This document shows, piece by piece, positions 60,836 through 64,000 of a DNA stretch of 64,000 nucleotides (within the stretch, counting starts at the first letter, position 1; each line of letters begins with the position of its first letter). The position numbers and the translations under genes were made by a program. Origin of the DNA: Coprinus comatus (lineage: Eukaryota > Basidiomycota > Agaricomycetes > Agaricales > Agaricaceae); assembly GCA_034638255.1 (NCBI GenBank), contig JAWPGT010000002.1, positions 930,001 to 994,000 on the forward strand, in the 5' to 3' direction. Below the pieces are notes generated by a model. It did not search any database, was not told where the DNA came from, and worked only from the letters and a program-made list of their open reading frames with translations.

Positions 60836-62632
60836 TCATGCATCTGTGGTATCAGACCCCGACTCCTTGGGCCACATCCCCCCAATTGCATCTTCAAGGC
60901 GATATCGTTCTTCTGAACCACGGAGGGCTTGGATGATTTCATGGAAAGCAGTATCGGCATTTCGGGCGGCTGAGTCAGCTACGTCCCCAAGAGGATCAAT
61001 GGGAACAGGTGGTGGAATAAACCATGTATGTTCGTCCGCTGGGTCCAGACTCGATGATGGTAGTGGAATGTCTGGTATAGTTTCCAGGTAAAATGCGGTG
61101 AACAGTGGCGTTTGGGGCGTTTCTCTATCAATTTGCAACACTGTGTCCAGGTAAGGTCGAAGAAGTTCTTCAGGATTGTCGTGATCTTTGTTTCTGCCAA
61201 CCAAAGGTAGCCCAATATAAAGGAGGTCTCGTATCCCATTGAGCCTAGGTCACAGGAAATCTTGAGTGATACTTACATTTACCCTTGGGTGCGGATAGTG
61301 TACCGTCTCCAGTCGTAAAGAGAACAGCAGATGAGTCAGGTGAACCACATTTCAGAGTATTTGGAGGAAAGACTAGAATTGAGGTATCGATAGCTTTCAC
61401 TTCTGAATGCATTTCTTCTTCTTGACCATCATCTGCATACTCGTCACTGTCGTCTTTATCATTTCCAACAGTATACTTTGCCTTCCCGAGAAAAATAGGT
61501 TCTTCCACTATCGCAACGCACCGAGCTATCGAGGTCGAAACATATGCAGCGCTGAAGTCAGTCGAGATAGGTGTATATTTGGGCTCCCCTACTTCTTGGT
61601 TTGAAATGTAGGGCGCGCGTCCTAGAATAACACGTGCACGCAACGCCTCGGGAATGTCTTCGATAGACACAGAATATATGTGAGGACTATGTGAGGCGGA
61701 GTCTCCAGAGGATTCATCTTGTAATTTTGCGATGGTAGCATTCCTGCCAAGAATATAGACGGCGCCATTTACTGCTGCTGTCCTACAAAATCCCTGAGAG
61801 ATTTCACCCAACCCTCCATAATGGCCGACCAAAAATGGTGAAGGACCATAGCGACCGAGCGAGCGGAGGTATCGCCTGATACGTGGAAGAACAAGATGAG
61901 TTGGGTCTATGATACCCTTTAAATATCTGGTGTTTGCAACGAGATAGACACAGCCTACCCATTGGTCCGCTTGAGTATGCAAGGGCATATGTAATCATGG
62001 AGGCTAAATCCTTATTGATGGTGAAAACCGTCTCCAGAAAATCGATGAGGGGAAGGTCATAATTGGATTTCAGTTCATTTGACTGCTCGAAGTCTCCAGC
62101 AACAAATGTGAAGAACCGCATGAGACGTCGCTTTTGGATCAACGTTATATCTTTATTCTTGAATATGTCCTCCTTAGAGCTTGGTACACTTTTGAAACCA
62201 TCTTTGCCATCGAATACTGCGACATAATCGAGCAGGCGGAAGCCGCTATATCTGGAGACTCCCGAGTGGATGAGAGTATCAATGAAAGGCCCAGCAGATG
62301 GTATGATTGACGGGGAAAGACAGATTGAGTACTGGCGAGCGAACCCAGGTATGTTGGGCGAGCGTCTAGCTCCGAAGAATCTGCTGCCACCTACCGAGGC
62401 AGTATGTGTGTCTATCCAACTAGCAAATTCTTCAAGATTCAAGCTGGCTTCATCTGCACCATAGTATGAACATCGATCAAGGTGGGCCACTCGGTAGCCC
62501 CATTTTGAGAGAGCCCTAGCGGTGAGACTTGAATCAGAATAATACATGCAGGAGTATCCGAACGTACGCTGCGACGATGGATTCGGTGATACCTGTTCCA
62601 AAGATGATGATGTCAAACTTCGAGTCTTCCAT
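60836..62632 (-). CDS. mrs6: Rab escort protein (Rab geranylgeranyltransferase component A, Mrs6)
   Basis: Presents Rab GTPases to geranylgeranyltransferase II for prenylation; cytosolic, GDI/REP superfamily. ATG at 62632 encodes the FAD-like fold start DSKFDIIIFGTGITESIVAA, and exon 2 continues with GYRVAHLDRCSYYGADEASL. Conserved REP/GDI segments follow: LTLIQKRRLMRFFTF-like text (DITLIQKRRLMRFFTFVAGD), ASMITYALAYSSG and PFLVGHYGGLGEISQGFCRT. The last intron must end at about 61228, giving LSAPKDLLYIGLPLVGRN; the nearer AG breaks the frame. An acidic insert (DDSDEYADDGQEEEMHSE) lies before the C-terminal part. Five exons. Divergent from the nucleolin-like gene with about 146 bp between start codons. 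Confidence 0.87.
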
Positions 62633-62778
62633 CCTATGTGCGTAAGTCGGAAGAGCAATATCAGTCACGTGACTGCGTTGCTTGGCTATAGCAATCGGAA
62701 ATACCTACCCTAAAGGGCATTATCCTTTTCCAAAAATTTCTGTTGGCCATTTTCAGGAAGTTCCTTCACTCACTCTCA

Positions 62779-64000
62779 ATGGCCAAAATCGACAAAAAGA
62801 GTGAGAAAAAAGCGGTCAAGGCCACCTCTACAAAGGCCGCTCCTCCTTCCAAGAAGGTTCCTATATCCTCCAAGGAGATCTTAGCCAAGGCTCAAGCCCA
62901 AGCTACCGTTCGTAATTCTTATATACCTATTTTATACCCGGTTCTTACACTGCTTTGTTTTGTTTCTTTCTCTCAGACTGGCAAAGATAAAAAAGACAAA
63001 AAGGCACCCAAAAAGCCCGTTGCCAAGGAATCTAGCGATTCATCGGATTCAGACTCGGAAGAGGAAGAGGAAGAGAAACCCAAGGCTACCAGTAATGGCA
63101 AGGTCAATAATCTAGTTTTCTCAAGTGCAATAGGATCTGACTTGAAAAACAGACTAAGGACGATTCAGATGAAGAAAGCAGTGAAAGTTCTTCCGAGGAT
63201 GAAAAACCTAAAGCTGCCCAGATCAAGTCCACCAAAAAGCCTGCATCTTCAGACTCATCGTCCATAGATAGTAGCGAAGATGAAGCTCCTGTTCCAGTTG
63301 TCAAGGTATCAACAAAATCAAAATCTTCACCTGCGAAGAAAACGAAAGCTGCCCTTGCCCCTACAAAAGCAGAGTCTTCTGAAAGTTCCTCTGACGATTC
63401 TGATTCTGATTCTGATGTCAAACCCGCACCAAAAGTCGCCCCTTTCAAGGATACCACGACCTCGTCAAGTGAAGAATCCGACGACTCATCTGAAGATGAA
63501 AAGGCAAAACCCTCTGCCAATGCAGATTCTTCAGACTCAACCTCTGACTCCGGCTCCGAATCCGAAGATGAGGAGGATGAGGATGTTAAAATGAAAGACA
63601 TTACACCCGCAAAACCTACTACTAACGGTACGTTCTGTTTGTGTTCATCTTTCTCTCCTTTCCTGATAGCTTGTTAGGCAAGCGCAAGTTGGATGATGAC
63701 GAGCAGCCCCAAGCAAAGAAGGCTAAAATTCAATCTGCCAATGAGAATTCACAAGAAACGAAGTCAATTTTTGTTGGTCGCCTTTCCTGGTCAATCGACA
63801 GTGACCGTCTCAGGCAAGAGTTCGAGCAGTGCGGAGAGGTTGTGTCTGCCAACGTTCAAACTGACCGTACCACTGGAAAGTCTCGTGGATTCGGCTATGT
63901 GCACTTCACAACAACAGAGGCCGTTGAAAAAGCTCTGGCCCTCAGTGGTACCGAGATTGACGGCCGTCCCATTAACGTCGACCGTTCTACACCACCCGAT
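62779..64000 (+). CDS. nsr1: Nucleolin/Nsr1/Gar2-like RNA-binding protein (3' partial)
   Basis: Nucleolar protein for pre-rRNA processing and ribosome assembly. ATG at 62779 (MAKIDKKSEKKAVKATSTKA). A Lys/Ala-rich start is followed by several acidic Ser/Asp/Glu tracts (SSDSSDSDSEEEEEE, then SSDDSDSDSDV), typical casein-kinase-2-type regions, and by Lys-rich spacers. A nuclear signal (GKRKLDDDEQPQAKKAKI) precedes RRM1, with RNP2 IFVGRL and RNP1 RGFGYVHF. Introns lie near 62911-62978, 63103-63151 and 63628-63677. The frame is open at base 64000; a second RRM and an RGG tail are expected beyond it. Calling it nucleolin rests on this order of domains. Confidence 0.88.

Noticed and set aside
61225..61310. 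Apparent frameshift between LSAPKG and LYIGLP in the Rab escort protein
   Set aside because: Using the AG further downstream (gatacgag) as acceptor restores the frame as SAPKDLLYIGLP, so no mutation is needed.
1..64000. CRISPR arrays, rRNA, tRNA genes, retroelements or other transposons
   Set aside because: No spaced direct repeats, no tRNA-like A/B-box pairs that I could confirm, no reverse transcriptase, integrase or transposase text, and no long terminal repeats were seen. A tRNA scan would be needed to exclude small RNA genes fully.

Overview
The window is nuclear DNA of a filamentous fungus, most likely a mushroom-forming basidiomycete (Agaricomycetes). The signs are dense short spliceosomal introns (mostly 48-60 nt), compact gene spacing on both strands, a Thn1-type RGS protein, Zn2Cys6 and Atf1-type bZIP regulators, and lignocellulose or protein-degrading secreted enzymes. 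I see no prokaryotic features, no convincing transposon, no rRNA or tRNA gene and no CRISPR array. Coordinates are outer limits of spliced genes; introns were placed by eye from GT/AG signals, reading frame and recalled family motifs.

Layout. 0-12 kb: an RGS regulator of G-protein signalling (+), a MAPR-type cytochrome b5 membrane protein (+), an orphan fungal protein (-), a 1.75 kb stretch without a recognisable gene, and nucleoporin Nup120/Nup160 (+). 12-22 kb: a Zn2Cys6 transcription factor (-), a C-terminally truncated Hsp90 co-chaperone Sti1 (+), AP-3 mu (-), an Ara2-like aldo/keto reductase with a C-terminal frameshift (-), and an NDUFA4-like inner-membrane protein (-). 22-39 kb: a large disordered coiled-coil protein (-), an isochorismatase-fold hydrolase (+), an EF-hand MscS channel (+), tRNA adenosine deaminase Tad1 (+), glycerophosphocholine acyltransferase Gpc1 (-), a DUF1748 mini-protein (+), Ost2/DAD1 (-), a mitoribosomal SOD-fold protein (+) and hexokinase (-). 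39-61 kb: secreted GH35 beta-galactosidase (+), ATP synthase subunit d (-), a DUF3445 heme-dependent demethylase-like protein (+), an Atf1-like bZIP factor (+), two tandem paralogous subtilisin-like proteases (-), secreted GH3 beta-xylosidase (+) and a secreted alpha/beta hydrolase (+). 61-64 kb: Rab escort protein (-) and a nucleolin/Nsr1-like protein (+) that runs off the window.

Most genes are conserved housekeeping functions that do not form one pathway. The 39.8-60.8 kb part is a loose accessory island of five secreted enzymes; the four clearest have a TATA-like box about 40-70 bp before the start codon, unlike most of the housekeeping genes that share short divergent promoters. The observations most worth following are in the protease pair. 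Both copies appear to have lost the oxyanion-hole Asn (now Gly) and have altered Ser motifs. Both encode the catalytic Asp through a 6-nt, frame-neutral microexon. The truncated Sti1, the frameshifted reductase, two GC-AG introns, a 22-nt channel microexon and a 395-nt intron in a genome of about 55-nt introns also deserve checks.
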